The notes: generated by a model not told the origin, from the letters alone. 64,000 nt of DNA from Cherax quadricarinatus (GCF_038502225.1 NC_091390.1:11941100-12005099); one strand, 5' to 3'; counted from the stretch's first letter, positions 23,301 to 35,911 are shown. Translations and numbers: made by a program.

Positions 23301-23863
23301 CCACAGGAGGGATATGAGGCACACAATAAACTAGCCACTACCATCCACAGGAGGGATATGAGGTACACAATAAACTAGCCACTACCATCCACAGGAGGGA
23401 TATGAGGTACACAATAAACTAGCCACTACCATCCACAGGAGGGATATGAGGTACACAATAAACTAGCCACTACTATCCACAGGATGGATATGAGGTGCAC
23501 AATAAACTAGCCACTACCATCCAGAGGAGGGATATGAGGTACACAGTAAACTAGCCACTACCATCCACAGGAGGGATATGAGGTATACAATAAACTAGCC
23601 ACTACCATCCACAGGATGGATGTGAGGTGCACAATAAACTAGCCACTACCATCCACAGGATGGATATGAGGTACACAATAAACTAGCCACTACCATCCAC
23701 AGGAGGGATGTGAGGCACACAATAAACTAGCCACTAATATCCACAGGAGGGATATGAGGTACAAAATAAACTAGCCACTACCATCCACAGGATGGATGTG
23801 AGGTACACAATAAACTAGCCACTACCATCCACAGGATGGATGTGAGGAGCACAATAAACTAGC
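20379..23863. repeat. 44-bp satellite, about 79 copies
   Basis: Unit CAATAAACTAGCCACTACCA then TCCACAGGATGGATATGAGG and TACA. Two main variants alternate irregularly: AGGATGGATATG and AGGAGGGATATG. CCATCC and GGATGG within a unit are complementary, so each transcript unit could form a small hairpin, and only the GGATGG variant pairs fully. One unit near 21205 lacks four bases. No frame is kept because 44 is not a multiple of three. Confidence 0.97.
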
Positions 23864-24004
23864 CGCCTCGGCGGCAAAATCTAAATCTGAGCCAATGGTT
23901 GAGGTCCGGGGTTCGAATCTCCTCCGGCACGGCTGGAAAACATTACGGACGTGTTTCCATAAGACACCTGCTGTCCCTGTCCCTGTTCACCCATCAGTTC
24001 AAAA

Positions 24005-25744
24005 TGGGTACCTGGGTGTTAGTGGACTGGTGTGGGTCGCATCCTGGGTGTTAGTGGACTGGTGTGGGTCACATCCTGGGTGTTAGTGGATTGGTGTGGG
24101 TCACATCCTGGGTGTTAGTGAACTGGTGTGGGTCACATCCTAGGTGTTAGTGGACTGGTGTGGGTCACATCCTGGGTGTTAGTGGACTGGTGTGGGTCAC
24201 ATCCTGGGTGTTAGTGGACTGGTGTGGGTCGCATCCTGGGTGTTAGTGGACTGGTGTGGGTCACATCCTGGGTGTTAGTGGACTGGTGTGGGTCGCATCC
24301 TGGGTGTTAGTGGAGTGGTGTGGGTCGCATCCTGGGTGTTAGTTGACTGGTGTGGATCACATCCTAGGTGTTAGTGGACTGGTGTGGGTCACATCCTTGG
24401 TGTTAGTGGACTGGTGTGGGTCGCATCCTGGGTGTTAGTGGACTGGTGTGGGTCGCATCCTGGGTGTTAGTGGACTGGTGTGGGTCACTTCCTAGGTGTT
24501 AGTGGACTGGTGTGGGTCACATCCTGGGTGTTAGTGGACTGGTGTGGGTCGCATCCTGGGTGTTAGTGGACTGGTGTGGGTCACATCCTGGGTGTTAGTG
24601 GACTGGTGTGGGTCACATCCTGGGTGTTAGTGGACTGGTGTGGGTCACATCCTTGGTGTTAGTGGACTGGTGTGGGTCGCATCCTGGGTGTTAGTGGACT
24701 GGTGTGGGTCACATCCTGGGTGTTAGTGGACTGGTGTGGGTCACATCCTGGGTGTTAGTGGACTGGTGTGGGTCACATCCTGGGTGTTAGTGGACTGGTG
24801 TGGGTCACATCCTGGGTGTTAGTGGACTGGTGTGGGTCACATCCTAGGTGTTAGTGGACTGGTGTGGGTCACATCCTGGGTGCTAGTGGACTGGTGTGGG
24901 TCGCATCCTGGGTGTTAGTGGACTGGTGTGGGTCACATCCTGGGTGTTAGTGGACTGGTGTGGGTCACATCCTAGGTGTTAGTGGACTGGTGTGGGTCAC
25001 ATCCTGGGTGTTAGTGGACTGGTGTGGGTCGCATACTGGGTGTTAGTGGTCTGGTGTGGGTCACATCCTGGGTGTTAGTAAACTGGTGTGGGTCACATCC
25101 TGGGTGTTAGTGGACTGGTGTGGGTCACATCCTGGGTGTTAGTGGACTGGTGTGGGTCACACCCTGGGTGTTAGTGGACTGGTGTGGGTCACACCGTGGG
25201 TGTTAGTGGACTGGTGTGGGTCACATCCTAGGTGTTAGTGGACTGGTGTGGGTCACATCCTGGGTGTTAGTGGACTGGTGTGGGTCGCATCCTGGGTGTT
25301 AGTGGACTGGTGTGGGTCACATCCTAGGTGTTAGTGGACTGGTGTGGGTCACATCCTGGGTGTTAGTGGACTGGTTTGGGTCACATCCTGGGTGTTAGTG
25401 GACTGGTGTGGGTCACATCCTGGGTGTTAGTGGACTGGTGTGGGTCACATCCTGGGTGTTAGTGGACTGGTGTGGGTCACATCCTGGGTGTTAGTGGACT
25501 GGTGTGGGTCAAACCCTGGGTGTTAGTGGACTGGTGTGGGTCACACCCTGGGTGTTAGTGGACTGGTGTGGGTCACATCCTGGGTGTTAGTGGAGTGGTG
25601 TGGGTCACACCCTGGGTGTTAGTGGACTGGTGTGGGTCACACCCTGGGTGTTAGTGGACTGGTGTGGGTCACATCCTGGGTGTTAGTGGACTGGTGTGGG
25701 TCACATCCTGAGTGTTAGTGGACTGGTGTGGGTCACATCCTGGG
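24005..25744 (+). repeat. 32-bp minisatellite inside SINE, about 54 copies
   Basis: Unit GGACTGGTGTGGGTCACATC plus CTGGGTGTTAGT. Main variable site is CACATCC or CGCATCC; minor variants CTAGG and CTTGG. Ends at CCTGGGACAAAACTGAC, where the SINE core resumes. Confidence 0.96.
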
Positions 25745-25834
25745 ACAAAACTGACATAATTTGCGGGAAATGCTCAGCATAACAAGCGGCTTTCGATATA
25801 GTAGTATGTCACTGTTGTCAGCTATGGTCTGTAC

Positions 25835-27050
25835 ACCTTGTACATGTACTTGTATACCTTGTACATGTACTTGTATACCTTGTACATGTACTTGGATACC
25901 TTGTACATGCACTTGTATACCTTGTACATGTACTTGTATACCTTGTACATGTATTGTATACCTTGTACATGTACTTGTATACCTTGTGCATGTACTTGTA
26001 TACCTTGTACATGTACTTGTATACCTTGTACATGTACTTGTATACCTTGTACATGTACTTGTATACCTTGTACATGTACTTGTATACCTTGTACATGTAC
26101 TTGTATACCTTGTACATGTACTTGTATACCTTGTACATGTACTTGTATACCTTGAACATGTACTTGTATACCTTGTACATGTACTTGTATACCTTGTACA
26201 TGTATTGTATACCTTGTACATGTACTTGTATACCTTGTACATGTACTTGTATACCTTGTACATGTACTTTTATACCTTGTACATGTACTTGTATACCTTG
26301 TACATGTACTTGTATACCTTGTACATGTACTTGTATACCTTGTACATGTACTTGTATACCTTGTACATGTATTGTATACCTTGTACATGTACTTGTATAC
26401 CTTGTACATGTACTTGTATACCTTGTACATGTACTTGTATACCTTGTACTTGTACTTGTATACCTTGTACATATACTTGTATACCTTGTACATGTACTGG
26501 TATACCTTGTACATGTACTTCTATACCTTGTACATGTACTTGTATACCTTGTACATGTACTTGTATACCTTGTACATGTACTTGTATACCTTGTACATGT
26601 ACTTGTATACCTTGTACATGTATTTGTATACCTTGTACATGTACTTGTATACCTTGTACATGTGCTTGTATACCTTGTACATGTACTTGTATACCTTGTA
26701 CATGTGCTTGTATACCTTGTACATGTACTTGTATACCTTGTACATGTACTTGTATACCTTGTACATGTACTTGTATACCTTGTACATGTACTTGTATACC
26801 TTGTACATGTACTTGTATTCCTTGTACATGTACTTGTATACCTTGTACATGTACTTGTATACCTTGTACATGTACTTGTATTCCTTGTACATGTACTTGT
26901 GTACCTTGTATATGTACTTGTATACCTTGTACATGTACTGGTATACCTTGTACATGTACTTGTATACCTTGTACATGTACTTGTATACCTTGTACATGTA
27001 CTTGTATTCCTTGTACATGTACTTGTATATTTTGTACATGTACTGGTAGT
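25835..27050 (+). repeat. 21-bp minisatellite in SINE tail, about 58 copies
   Basis: Unit CCTTGTACATGTACTTGTAT plus A. Contains the palindrome TGTACATGTACA-like core (GTACATGTAC). Three units lack CT (near 25952, 26205, 26370). All reading frames on both strands stay open, giving long spurious peptides. Confidence 0.96.
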
Positions 27051-27057
27051 AAATAGA

Positions 27058-27165
<108 letters not shown>

Positions 27166-27368
27166 TATAAAGAATGCGCCTGCCATCTGAAGTGGCCAAA
27201 ACACAGATTGCCATTAGCAGACGGAGGATCGAGCCTCCACACCATCTCTCCTTTAGTTAAAAAACCCCAAAAGTTCACAGCTTTATGAAATTCAAAACAG
27301 AAAGAACCCTTAAGTTACAAATCTGCACATGTTGGCGATGCTCGTATGTTCCACAAACATAGAGTTAA

Positions 27369-27608
27369 CCAGTGAATAGGTTTAGATCGCTCTGCCTCTC
27401 GCCAATACTATCTGATGTTGAAGAATCACAGCTATGGATTTATACCGACCAGTGAATAGGTTTAGATCGCTCTGCCTCTCGCCAATACTATCTGATGTTG
27501 AAGAATCACAGCTATGGATTTATACCGACCAGTGAATAGGTTTAGATCGCTCTGCCTCTCGCCAATACTATCTGATGTTGAAGAATCACAGCTATCTATT
27601 TATACCTC
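27369..27608. repeat. 80-bp tandem repeat, 3 copies
   Basis: Starts CCAGTGAATAGGTTTAGATC at 27369, 27449 and 27529; identical until the end of the third copy. Confidence 0.95.
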
Positions 27609-27702
27609 GGACAGATACAGCTGCAGTGAATTAGGTTACCGGTGGGTTATTTTTCGTAGATCAATACGTACACTAATGCCAGTTAGTTTAGTATGTTTAT
27701 TG

Positions 27703-27965
27703 TGCACCCCATACCCATCCTGTGGGCGGTAGTCACCACATACCCATCCTGTGTGTGGTAGTCACCACATACCCATCCTGTGGGCGGTAGTCACCACATA
27801 CCCATCCTGTGGGCGGTAGTCACCACATACCCATCCTGTGGCGGTAGTCACCACAAACCCATCCTGTGGCGGTAGTCACCACATACCCATCCTGTGGGCG
27901 GTAGTCACCACATACCCATCCTGTGGGCGGTAATCACCACATACCCATCCTGTGACGATAGTCAC
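27703..27965. repeat. 29-bp tandem repeat, about 9 copies
   Basis: Unit ACCACATACCCATCCTGTGG plus GCGGTAGTC; two copies lack a G. Beyond it, to about 28330, is a degenerate series with GTTACAAAGGTAATGAA spaced roughly 60 bp, and no gene that I can see. Confidence 0.92.
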
Positions 27966-28337
27966 AAGATTACAGAGGTACATAATGGGTCCAGTGACTG
28001 GACCCCAAAGTTATGATAGCTGTACTAGTTACAAAGGTAATGAACTCCAGGTAGATCTGGTCACAATCATGGCAAGTTACAGAGGTAATGAATCAGCCTC
28101 ACTCCTATACATGGTTACAGTCATGATCAAATTACAAAGTAATGAACCACTGATACGTCCACACCTGGTCACAATTGTAATGAGTTATAAATACAAATAT
28201 TAAGTGGGTCATACACCCACACGAGCGCTTCGACCAGACGCAGGATTAGTAAATATTATATATATGATTATAGGCAGAATAGATGTACCTGTATAACAGG
28301 TATTGGTGTAGATATTAGGGATGAGGATAATGCTATA

Positions 28338-28895
28338 TGTCCTGTACGTGTGTTTACAGCCTCTTATGTCCTGTACTGTACGTGTGTTTATAGCCTCTTA
28401 TGTCCTGTTCTGTACGTGTGTTTACAGCCTCTTATGTCCTGTTCTGTACGTGTGTTTACAGCCTCTTATGTCCTGTACTGTACGTGTGTTTACAGCCTCT
28501 TATGTCCTGTACTGTACGTGTTTTTACAGCCTCTTATGTCCTGTACTGTACGTGTGTTTACAGCCTCTTATGTCCTGTACTGTACGTGTGTTTACAGCCT
28601 CTTATGTCCTGTACTGTACGTGTGTTTACAGCCTCTTATGTCCTGTACTGTACGTGTGTTTACAGCCTCTTATGTCCTGTACTGTACGTGTGTTTACAGC
28701 CTCTTATGTCCTGTACTGAACGTGTGTTTACAGCCTCTTATGTCCTGTTCTGTACGTGTGTTTACATCCTCTTATGTCCTGTTCTATACGTGTGTTTACA
28801 TCCTCTTATGTCCTGTTCTGTACGTGTGTTTACATCCTCTTATGTCCTGTTCTGTACGTGTGTTTACATCCTCTTATGTCCTGTTCTGTACATGT
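28338..28895. repeat. 34-bp minisatellite, about 16 copies
   Basis: Unit CCTCTTATGTCCTGTACTGT plus ACGTGTGTTTACAG. The first two thirds carry TACAGCC, the last third TACATCC and CTGTTCTG, which suggests growth from two founder variants. Confidence 0.95.
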
Positions 28896-29160
28896 ATTTT
28901 CACTCTTACTAACACTAAGATCTTCATCTGCTTCATTTTTCCAATTTTCATATATTTCCAGCAAGGTCTCCAAGAAATCTTTGCAGTTGTGATCTTGGTT
29001 AATGTTATACATGTCTTATACCTGCCCAAAGCTATTTTCACTTATATATTTTCCTAGCCTAATCTCAGTGCTAGTAGTTATACCTCAGAACTACAAGTAT
29101 GAAACCTGTTATTATATACACTGAACTCTTTTTGTGGTATCTGGGAATTATCTTTCATAA
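28875..29160 (-). CDS. possible host coding sequence, two open stretches
   Basis: Between two satellites, the minus strand has protein-like open stretches. The upstream one (29084-29160) reads SEIHAEEIMKDNSQIPQKEF and ends at GAG|GTATAA, a usable donor. The downstream one (about 28880-29012) reads MYNINQDHNCKDFLETLLEI, continuing YENWKNEADEDLSVSKSE, acidic and helix-prone. A CAG at about 29022 could be an acceptor, but the simple splice runs into TAA, so the model is not closed. No family recognised; chance or an old gene fragment are possible. Confidence 0.22.
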
Positions 29161-29187
29161 TTTCCTCAGCATGTATTTCAGATTGCT

Positions 29188-32130
29188 ATTCTTGGTGTTC
29201 TGGTGTTCTTGGTGTTCTGGTGTTCTGGTGTTCTTGGTGTTCTAATGTTCTTGGTGTTTGGTGTTCTTGGTGTTCTTGGTGTTCTAGAGTTCTTGGTGTT
29301 CTGGTGTTCTTGGTGCTCTGGTGTTCATGGTGTTATGGTGTTCTTGGTGTTCTTGGTGTTCTGGTGTTCTGGTGTTATGGTGTTCTTGGTGTTCTGGTGT
29401 TCTTGGTGTTCTGGTGTTCTTGGTGTTCTGGTGTTCTTGATGCTCTGGTGTTCTTGGTGTTCTTGGTGTTCTGGTGTTCTTGGTGTTCTGGTGTTCTTGG
29501 TGTTCTGGTGTTCTTGGTGTTCTGGTGTTCTGGTGTTCTGGTGTTCTTGGTGTTCTGGTGTTCTTGGTGTTCTTGGTGTTCTTGGTGTTCTGGTGTTCTT
29601 GGTGTTATGGTGTTCATGGTGTTCTGGTGTTCTTGGTGTTCTGTGTGTTCTTGGTGTTCTTGGTGTTCTGGTGTTATGGTGTTCTTGGTGTTCTGGTGTT
29701 CTTGGTGTTCTGTGTGTTCTTGGTGTTCTGGTGTTCTTGGTGTTCTGGTGTTCTTGGTGTTCCGTATGTTCTTGGTGTTCTGGTGTTCTTGGTGTTCTGG
29801 TGTTTTGGTGTTCTGGTGTTCTGGTGTTCTTGGTGTTATGGTGTTCTTGGTGTTCTTGGTGTTCTGTGTGTTTTTGGTGTTCTTGGAGTTCTGGTGTTCT
29901 GGTGTTCTTGGTGTTCTGGTGTTCTGGTGTTCTGGTGTTCTTGGTGTTATGGTGTTCTGGGTGTTCTGGTGTTCTGGTGTTCTTGGTGTTCTTGGTGTTC
30001 TGGTGTTCTTGGTGTTCTGGTGTTCTTGGTGTTCTCGTGTTCTTGGTGTTCTTGGTGTTCTTGGTGTTCTGGTGTTCTTGGTGTTCTGGTGTTCTGGTGT
30101 TCTTGGTGTTCTGGTGTTCTTAGTGTTCTGGTGTTCTTTGTGTTCTGGCGTTCTTGGTGTTCTTGGTGTTCTGGTGTTCTGGGTGTTCTGGGTGTTCTTG
30201 GTGTTCTGGTGTTCTGGTGTTCTTGGTGTTCTGGTGTTCTTTTGTTCTTGGTGTTCTGGTGTTCTTGGTGTTCTGGTGTTCTTGGTGTTCTGGTGTTCTG
30301 GTGTTCTGGTGTTCTTGGTGTTCTGGTGTTCTTGGTGTTCTGGTGTTCTTGGTGTTCTGGTGTTCTGTTCTGGTGTTCTTGTGTTCTTGGTGTTCTTTTG
30401 TTCTTGGTGTTCTGGTGTTCTGGTGTTATGGTGTTCTTGGTGTTATGGTGTTCTTGATGTTCTGGTGTTCTTGGTGTTCTGGTGTTCTTGGTGTTCTGGT
30501 GTTCTGGTGTTCTTGGTGTTCTTGGTGTTCTTGGTGTTCTGGTGTTCTTGGTGTTCTGGTGTTCTGGTGTTCTTGGTGTTCTGGTGGTATGGTGTTCTTG
30601 GTGTTCTGGTGTTATGGTGTTCTGGTGTTCTGGTGTTCTTGGTGTTCTGGTGTTCTGGTGTTCTTGGTGTTATGGTGTTCTTGGTGTTATGGTGTTCTGG
30701 TGTTCTTGGTGTTCTGGTGTTCTGGGTGTTCTTGGTGTTCTGGTGTTCTGGTGTTCTTGGTGTTCTTGGTGTTCTGGTGTTCTTGGTGTTCTTGGTGTTA
30801 TGGTGTTCTTGGTGTTCTTGGTGTTCTTGGTGTTCTTGGTGTTCTGGTGTTCTGGTGTTCTGGGTGTTCTTGGTGTTCTGGTGTTCTGGTGTTCTCGTGT
30901 TCTTGGTGTTCTTGGTGTTCTTGGTGTTCTGGTGTTCTTGGTGTTCTGGTGTTATGGTGTTCTTGGTGTTCTGGTGTTATGGTGTTCTTGGTGTTCTTGG
31001 TGTTCTTGGTGTTCTTGGTGTTCTGGTGTTCTGGTGTTCTTGGTGTTCTGGTGCTCTGGTGTTCTGATGTTCCGGTGTTCTTCGTGTTCTTGGTGTTCTG
31101 GTGTTCTTGGTGTTCTGGTGTTCTTGGTGTTCTGGTGTTCTTGGTGTTCTGGTGTTCTGGTGTTCTGGTGTTCTTGGTGTTCTGGTGCTCTGGTGTTCTG
31201 ATGTTCCGGTGTTCTTCGTGTTCTTGGTGTTCTGGTGTTCTTGGTGTTCTGGTGTTCTGGGTGTTCTGGTGTTCTTGGTGTTCTGGGTGTTCTTGGTGTT
31301 CCGGTGTTCTGGTGTTCTTGGTGTTCTTGGTGTTCTGGTGTTCTTGGTGTTCTGGTGTTCTGGGTGTTCTGGTGTTCTGGTGTTCTTGGTGTTCTTGGTG
31401 TTCTGGTGTTCTTGGTGTTCTGGTGTTCTTGGTGTTCTTGGTGTTCTTGGTGTTCTGGTGTTCTTGGTGTTCTGGTGTTCTTGGTGTTCTTGGTGTTCTT
31501 GTGTTCTGGTGTTCTGCTGTTCTGGGTGTTCTGGGTGTTCTTGGTGTTCTGGGTGTTCTGGTGTTCTGGTGTTCTGGTGTTCTGGGTGTTCTGGGTGTTC
31601 TTGGTGTTCTGGGTGTTCTGGTGTTCTGGTGTTCTGGGTGTTCTGGTGTTCTGGTGTTCTGGGTGTTCTAGGTGTTCTGGGTGTTCTGGTGTTCTGCTGT
31701 TCTGGGTGTTCTGGGTGTTCTAGGTGTTCTGGGTGTTCTGGTGTTCTGCTGTTCTGGGTGTTCTGGGTGTTCTGGTGTTCTGGTGTTCTGGGTGTTCTGG
31801 TGTTCTGGTGTTCTGGGTGTTCTGGTGCTCTGGTGTTCTGGTGTTCTGGGTGTTCTGGTGTTCTGGTGTTCTGGGTGTTCTGGTTTTCTGGGTGTTCTGG
31901 TGTTCTGGTGTTCTGGGTGTTCTGGTGTTCTGGTGTTCTGGTGTTCTTGGTGTTCTGGTGTTCTGGTGTTCTGGTGTTCTGGTGTTCTGGGTGTTCTGGT
32001 GTTCTGGTGTTCTTGGTGTTCTTGGTGTTCTTGGTGTACTGGTGCTCTGGTGTTCTGATGTTCTGCTGTTCTTGGTGTTCTTGGTGTTCTGGGTGTTCTG
32101 GGTGTTCTGGTGTTCTGGTGTTCTGGTGTT
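29188..32130. repeat. 8/9-bp simple satellite (GTTCTTGGT / GTTCTGGT), about 2.9 kb
   Basis: Made of TGTTCTTGG (9), TGTTCTGG (8) and, mainly after 31250, TGTTCTGGG (9) units in changing order. It has no stop codons in several frames of both strands and so yields long Cys/Phe/Val-rich or Thr/Glu/His-rich chance translations. The shift in unit composition along the array suggests directional growth. Confidence 0.97.
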
Positions 32131-32879
32131 CTATATTTGTGAGTGACAGTCCCAGTTGTAAGACTTGTAGACCAACCGAGGGAAAAATTCTGCTTATTTC
32201 CATATATTACACTACCATATTAGATATATATTTCTTTAGGTTTTAAGTTGTCACAATTTACTTGTAAATAAATGTGTTGTTTATTAATGGTCTAATAACG
32301 AAAATAATTATTTAGGTGTAATTTGACCTGGTGATCTGGAAGTTATTTTCATAACTCAAGAAATCGTAATGATTGTAAACAAACTCCGGTACGAGCGGGG
32401 ATCGAACCCGCGTTGGACTGGAGTTTTACGACACACTCATCTCGGGTTCAATCTCCGCCTGTACCGTGGTTAATTTTTATCATGTTAGTGGTGACAATTA
32501 TCGGTGCTCACAGGCTATTGTCAACCTTTGGTCGTAAACTGAGCTTAAAAGACATTTGTGATGTCATAGGTTCCTTGTCCAGCAGTGTTTTATGTCCAAA
32601 CAATCAGTATGTCCAGTTAATCAGTTTACCTGGAGAGAGTTCCGGGGGACAACGCCCCCGCGGCCCGGTCTGTGTACAATCACATTGCTTCGAAAATACA
32701 ACTAGCCATTATTAATTTTGGGTCACTGAATACGGTAATAATGGTTAATATTGCAAATTGACCTGTTTATAAGGATATAGACTCTGTAGAGATATAAACT
32801 GTCCCAATTCATACTGGTACATACCTGTATTTCTGGCGATGTGAGATCCGGCCTATATGGTACACGACGTCATCTAGAA
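32131..32879. other. mixed noncoding region with two repeat fragments
   Basis: Holds an inverted pair of tRNA-like SINE ends at about 32375-32470 (GGGGATCGAACCCGC and CTCGGGTTCAATCTCC) and a copy of the TTACCTGGAG...GGCCCGGTC repeat at 32625-32685. The rest shows nothing recognisable. Confidence 0.6.
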
Positions 32880-33109
32880 CATCCTCACTTGTCTGTAAAA
32901 ACTTGGATTTGTAGTCACAGTGGTGGTCTATGCTAACCTTCCTATGATGTATAAATATTCCTAGTTGGATGAATCTTATTGTAGCTAGCTGATCCAGTGG
33001 CTAACGCGTCGGTCTGAAGTTTTATGACTCTGATCGCGGGTTCTAACCCCGCCCGTGGTATGGTTTGTTTGCAATCGTGTCATTACAATTTCGAGAGTCA
33101 TCCTCACTT
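32880..33109 (+). mobile_element. tRNA-SINE monomer with 11-bp target duplication
   Basis: A single plus copy (32891-33098), starting GTCTGTAAAAACTTGGATTT and ending GTGTCATTACAATTTCGAGA. Head boxes CTGATCCAGTGGCTAACGCG and GCGGGTTCTAACCCCGC. Direct repeat CATCCTCACTT at 32880-32890 and 33099-33109. It is the only monomeric copy in the window and lies 14 bp before a possible splice acceptor. Confidence 0.9.
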
Positions 33110-33112
33110 TAG

Positions 33113-33212
33113 CTGTGTGTCCGGCTGAGAAACCGTCGATTCCTGGCATCCAGCGATTCCCACAGTATTGCAAGCCACCCAATCGGGATCACCATATTTC
33201 TCTGGAGGAACG
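33113..33212 (+). CDS. possible host internal exon
   Basis: Bounded by a good acceptor (CATCCTCACTTTAG ending at 33112) and a consensus donor (ACG|GTAAGC, GT at 33213). The 100-nt interval is open in the frame VCPAEKPSIPGIQRFPQYCK, continuing PPNRDHHISLEER, entering with two bases and leaving with two. A second frame is also open, so the reading is not certain. The acceptor's pyrimidine tract survives because it is part of the SINE's target duplication. No known family recognised. Confidence 0.35.
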
Positions 33213-33489
33213 GTAAGCATTTAGCATAATACTATACGTGTGTGTCGACTCTGGGTGACACCTACATCTGTCACAGTGTTGAGCAACAGGGAAGAGCTGT
33301 GGATCACAGGGAGGAGTACAAGATCAGCAAGTATAGGGACTTCAGCCAAAAGTCCCGGTGATCCGTGGCCTAGTGGCAAAAGCTCTCGCTTCACTAGCTG
33401 AGATGTCCGGGTTCGATTCTTGGGAAGGGTGAAAACATTGGGAGTGTTTCCTTACAGTGGTTGTCCCTGTTCACTCATCAGTAAAATGG

Positions 33490-35290
33490 GTACCTAGGTG
33501 TTAGTGAACTGGTGTGGGTCGCATCCTGGGTGTTAGTGAACTGGTGTGGGTCGCATCCTGGGTGTTAGTGGACTGGTGTGGGTCGCATCCTGGGTGTTAG
33601 TGGACTGGTGTGGGTCGCATCCTGGGTGTTAGTGGACTGGTGTGGGTCACATCCTGGGTGTTAGTGGACTGGTGTGGGTCACATCCTGGGTGTCAGTGGA
33701 CTGGTGTGGGTCGCATCCTTGGTGTTAGTGGACTCATGTGGGTCGCATCCTGGGTGTTAGTGGACTGGTGTGGGTCGCATCCTAGGTGTTAGTGGACTGG
33801 TGTGGGTCGCATCCTGGGTGTTAGTGGACTGGTGTGGGTCGCATCCTTGGTGATAGTGGACTGGTGTGGGTCGCATCCTGGGTGTTAGTGGACTGGTGTG
33901 GGTCGCATCCTGGGTGTTAGTGAACTGGTGTGGGTCGCATCCTGGGTGTTAGTGGACTGGTGTGGGTCGCATCCTTGGTGATAGTGGACTGGTGTGGGTC
34001 GCATCCTGGGTGTTAGTGGACTGGTGTGGGTCGCATCCTGGGTGTTAGTGGACTGGTGTGGGTCGCATCCTGGGTGTTAGTGGACTGGTGTGGGTCACAT
34101 CCTGGGTGTTAGTGGACTGGTGTGGGTCACATCCTGGGTGTTAGTGGACTGGTGTGGGTCGCATCCTTGGTGTTAGTGGACTGATGTGGGTCGCATCCTG
34201 GGTGTTAGTGGACTGGTGTGGGTCGCATCCTGGGTGTTAGTGGACTGGTGTGGGTCGCATCCTGGGTGTTAGTGGACTGGTGTGGGTCGCATCCTTGGTG
34301 ATAGTGGACTGGTGTGGGTCGCATCCTGGGTGTTAGTGGACTGGTGTGGGTCGCATCCTGGGTGTTAGTGAACTGGTGTGGGTCGCATCCTGGGTGTTAG
34401 TGGACTGGTGTGGGTCGCATCCTTGGTGATAGTGGACTGGTGTGGGTCGCATCCTGGGTGTTAGTGGACTGGTGTGGGTCGCATCCTGGGTGTTAGTGGA
34501 CTGGTGTGGGTCGCATCCTGGGTGTTAGTGGACTGGTGTGGGTCGCATACTGGGTGTTAGTGGACTGGTGTGGGTCACATCCTGGGTGTTAGTGAACTGG
34601 TGTGGGTCACATCCTGGGTGTTAGTGGACTGGTGTGGGTCACATCCTGGGTGTTAGTGGACTGGTGTGGGTCGCATCCTGGGTGTTAGTGAACTGGTGTG
34701 GGTCGCATCCTGGGTGTTAGTGGACTGGTGTGGGTCACATCCTGGGTGTTAGTGGACTGGTGTGGGTCGCATCCTGGGTGTTAGTGGACTGGTGTGGGTC
34801 ACATCCTGGGTGTTAGTGGACTGGTGTGGGTCACATCCTGGGTGTTAGTGGACTGGTGTGGGTCGCATCCTGGGTGTTAGTGGACTGGTGTGGGTCGCAT
34901 CCTTGGTGTTAGTGGACTGGTGTGGGTCGCATCCTTGGTGTTAGTGAACTGGTGTGGGTCGCATCCTGGGTGTTAGTGGACTGGTGTGGGTCGCATCCTG
35001 GGTGTTAGTGGACTGGTGTGGGTCGCATCCTGGGTGTTAGTGGACTGGTGTGGGTCACATCCTGGGTGTTAGTGGACTGGTGTGGGTCACATCCTGGGTG
35101 TTAGTGGACTGGTGTGGGTCACATCCTGGGTGTTAGTGGACTGGTGTGGGTCGCATCCTGGGTGTTAGTGGACTGGTGTGGGTCACATCCTGGGTGTTAG
35201 TGGACTGGTGTGGGTCGCATCCTTGGTGTTAGTGGACTGATGTGGGTCGCATCCTGGGTGTTAGTGGACTGATGTGGGTCGCATCCTGGG
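33490..35290 (+). repeat. 32-bp minisatellite inside SINE, about 56 copies
   Basis: Same unit as 24005-25744 but mostly CGCATCC. A block containing CTTGGTGATAGT recurs with similar neighbours near 33845, 33970, 34290 and 34425, a higher-order repeat of several units. Confidence 0.96.
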
Positions 35291-35388
35291 GCAAAACTGA
35301 CCTAATTTCCCCGAAATGCTCTGCATTCCCAATCGGCTTTCTGTATAGTAGTATGTCACTGATTTCAGCTAAGCCTGTATACCTTGTA

Positions 35389-35391
35389 CAT

Positions 35392-35457
<66 letters not shown>
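35389..35457. repeat. (ATT)n microsatellite, SINE tail
   Basis: About 23 units after one TACCTTGTACATGTA. The 290 bases that follow contain no recognisable gene. Confidence 0.95.
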
Positions 35458-35458
<1 letters not shown>

Positions 35459-35750
35459 ACACCAATACATTCCAGTGGGATCAGAAACCTAGGGATCATG
35501 GGGAACCAGTGCCCCATGCTTCCTCAAAGAACTAGGTTCTACGCTCATTGATGTCACTAAGGACCCAGTGGCATCCACTTGTTGTTCCAGCATATCAGGA
35601 CGGGCATCCACAGGGACAATGTTCTCTGCATTCTTGTCTCACCTCCAACTTCTGAGGAACTGGACGATATCAATAATCTTATTAAATATATTTTACTGTT
35701 GTATAAATGTTTCTTCTCTTTTGAATAAATAATCCATATATATACACGTG

Positions 35751-35893
<143 letters not shown>

Positions 35894-35911
35894 TATAAAG
35901 TGTGTGTGTGT

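Larger units (their letters stand above)
33357..35457 (+). mobile_element. tRNA-SINE with expanded 32-bp array
   Basis: tRNA-like head (GATCCGTGGCCTAGTGGCAA as 5' half and A box, GTCCGGGTTCGATTC as B box), body with AAAATGGGTACCTAGGTGTT, the 32-bp array, core GCAAAACTGACCTAATTTCC to GTAGTATGTCACTG, one 21-bp unit (ATACCTTGTACATGTA) and an (ATT)n tail. The head differs clearly from 7541-7852, so at least two head subtypes feed one body. Confidence 0.85.

Noticed and set aside
20379..23863. CRISPR-like array
   Set aside because: Units are contiguous without unique spacers and the window is eukaryotic.
28321..29057. Frames of 130-235 codons in the 34-bp array
   Set aside because: Pure tandem-repeat translation in three frames.
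29203..32246. Very long open frames (up to 615 codons, Cys/Phe/Val-rich on plus, Thr/Glu/His-rich on minus)
   Set aside because: They are chance translations of an 8/9-bp simple satellite that lacks stop codons; no non-repetitive part.
33358..33425. Functional tRNA gene at the head of the SINE
   Set aside because: Looks tRNA-derived, with tRNA-like spacing, but is fused to the SINE body and has mismatches in the acceptor stem; kept as SINE head.
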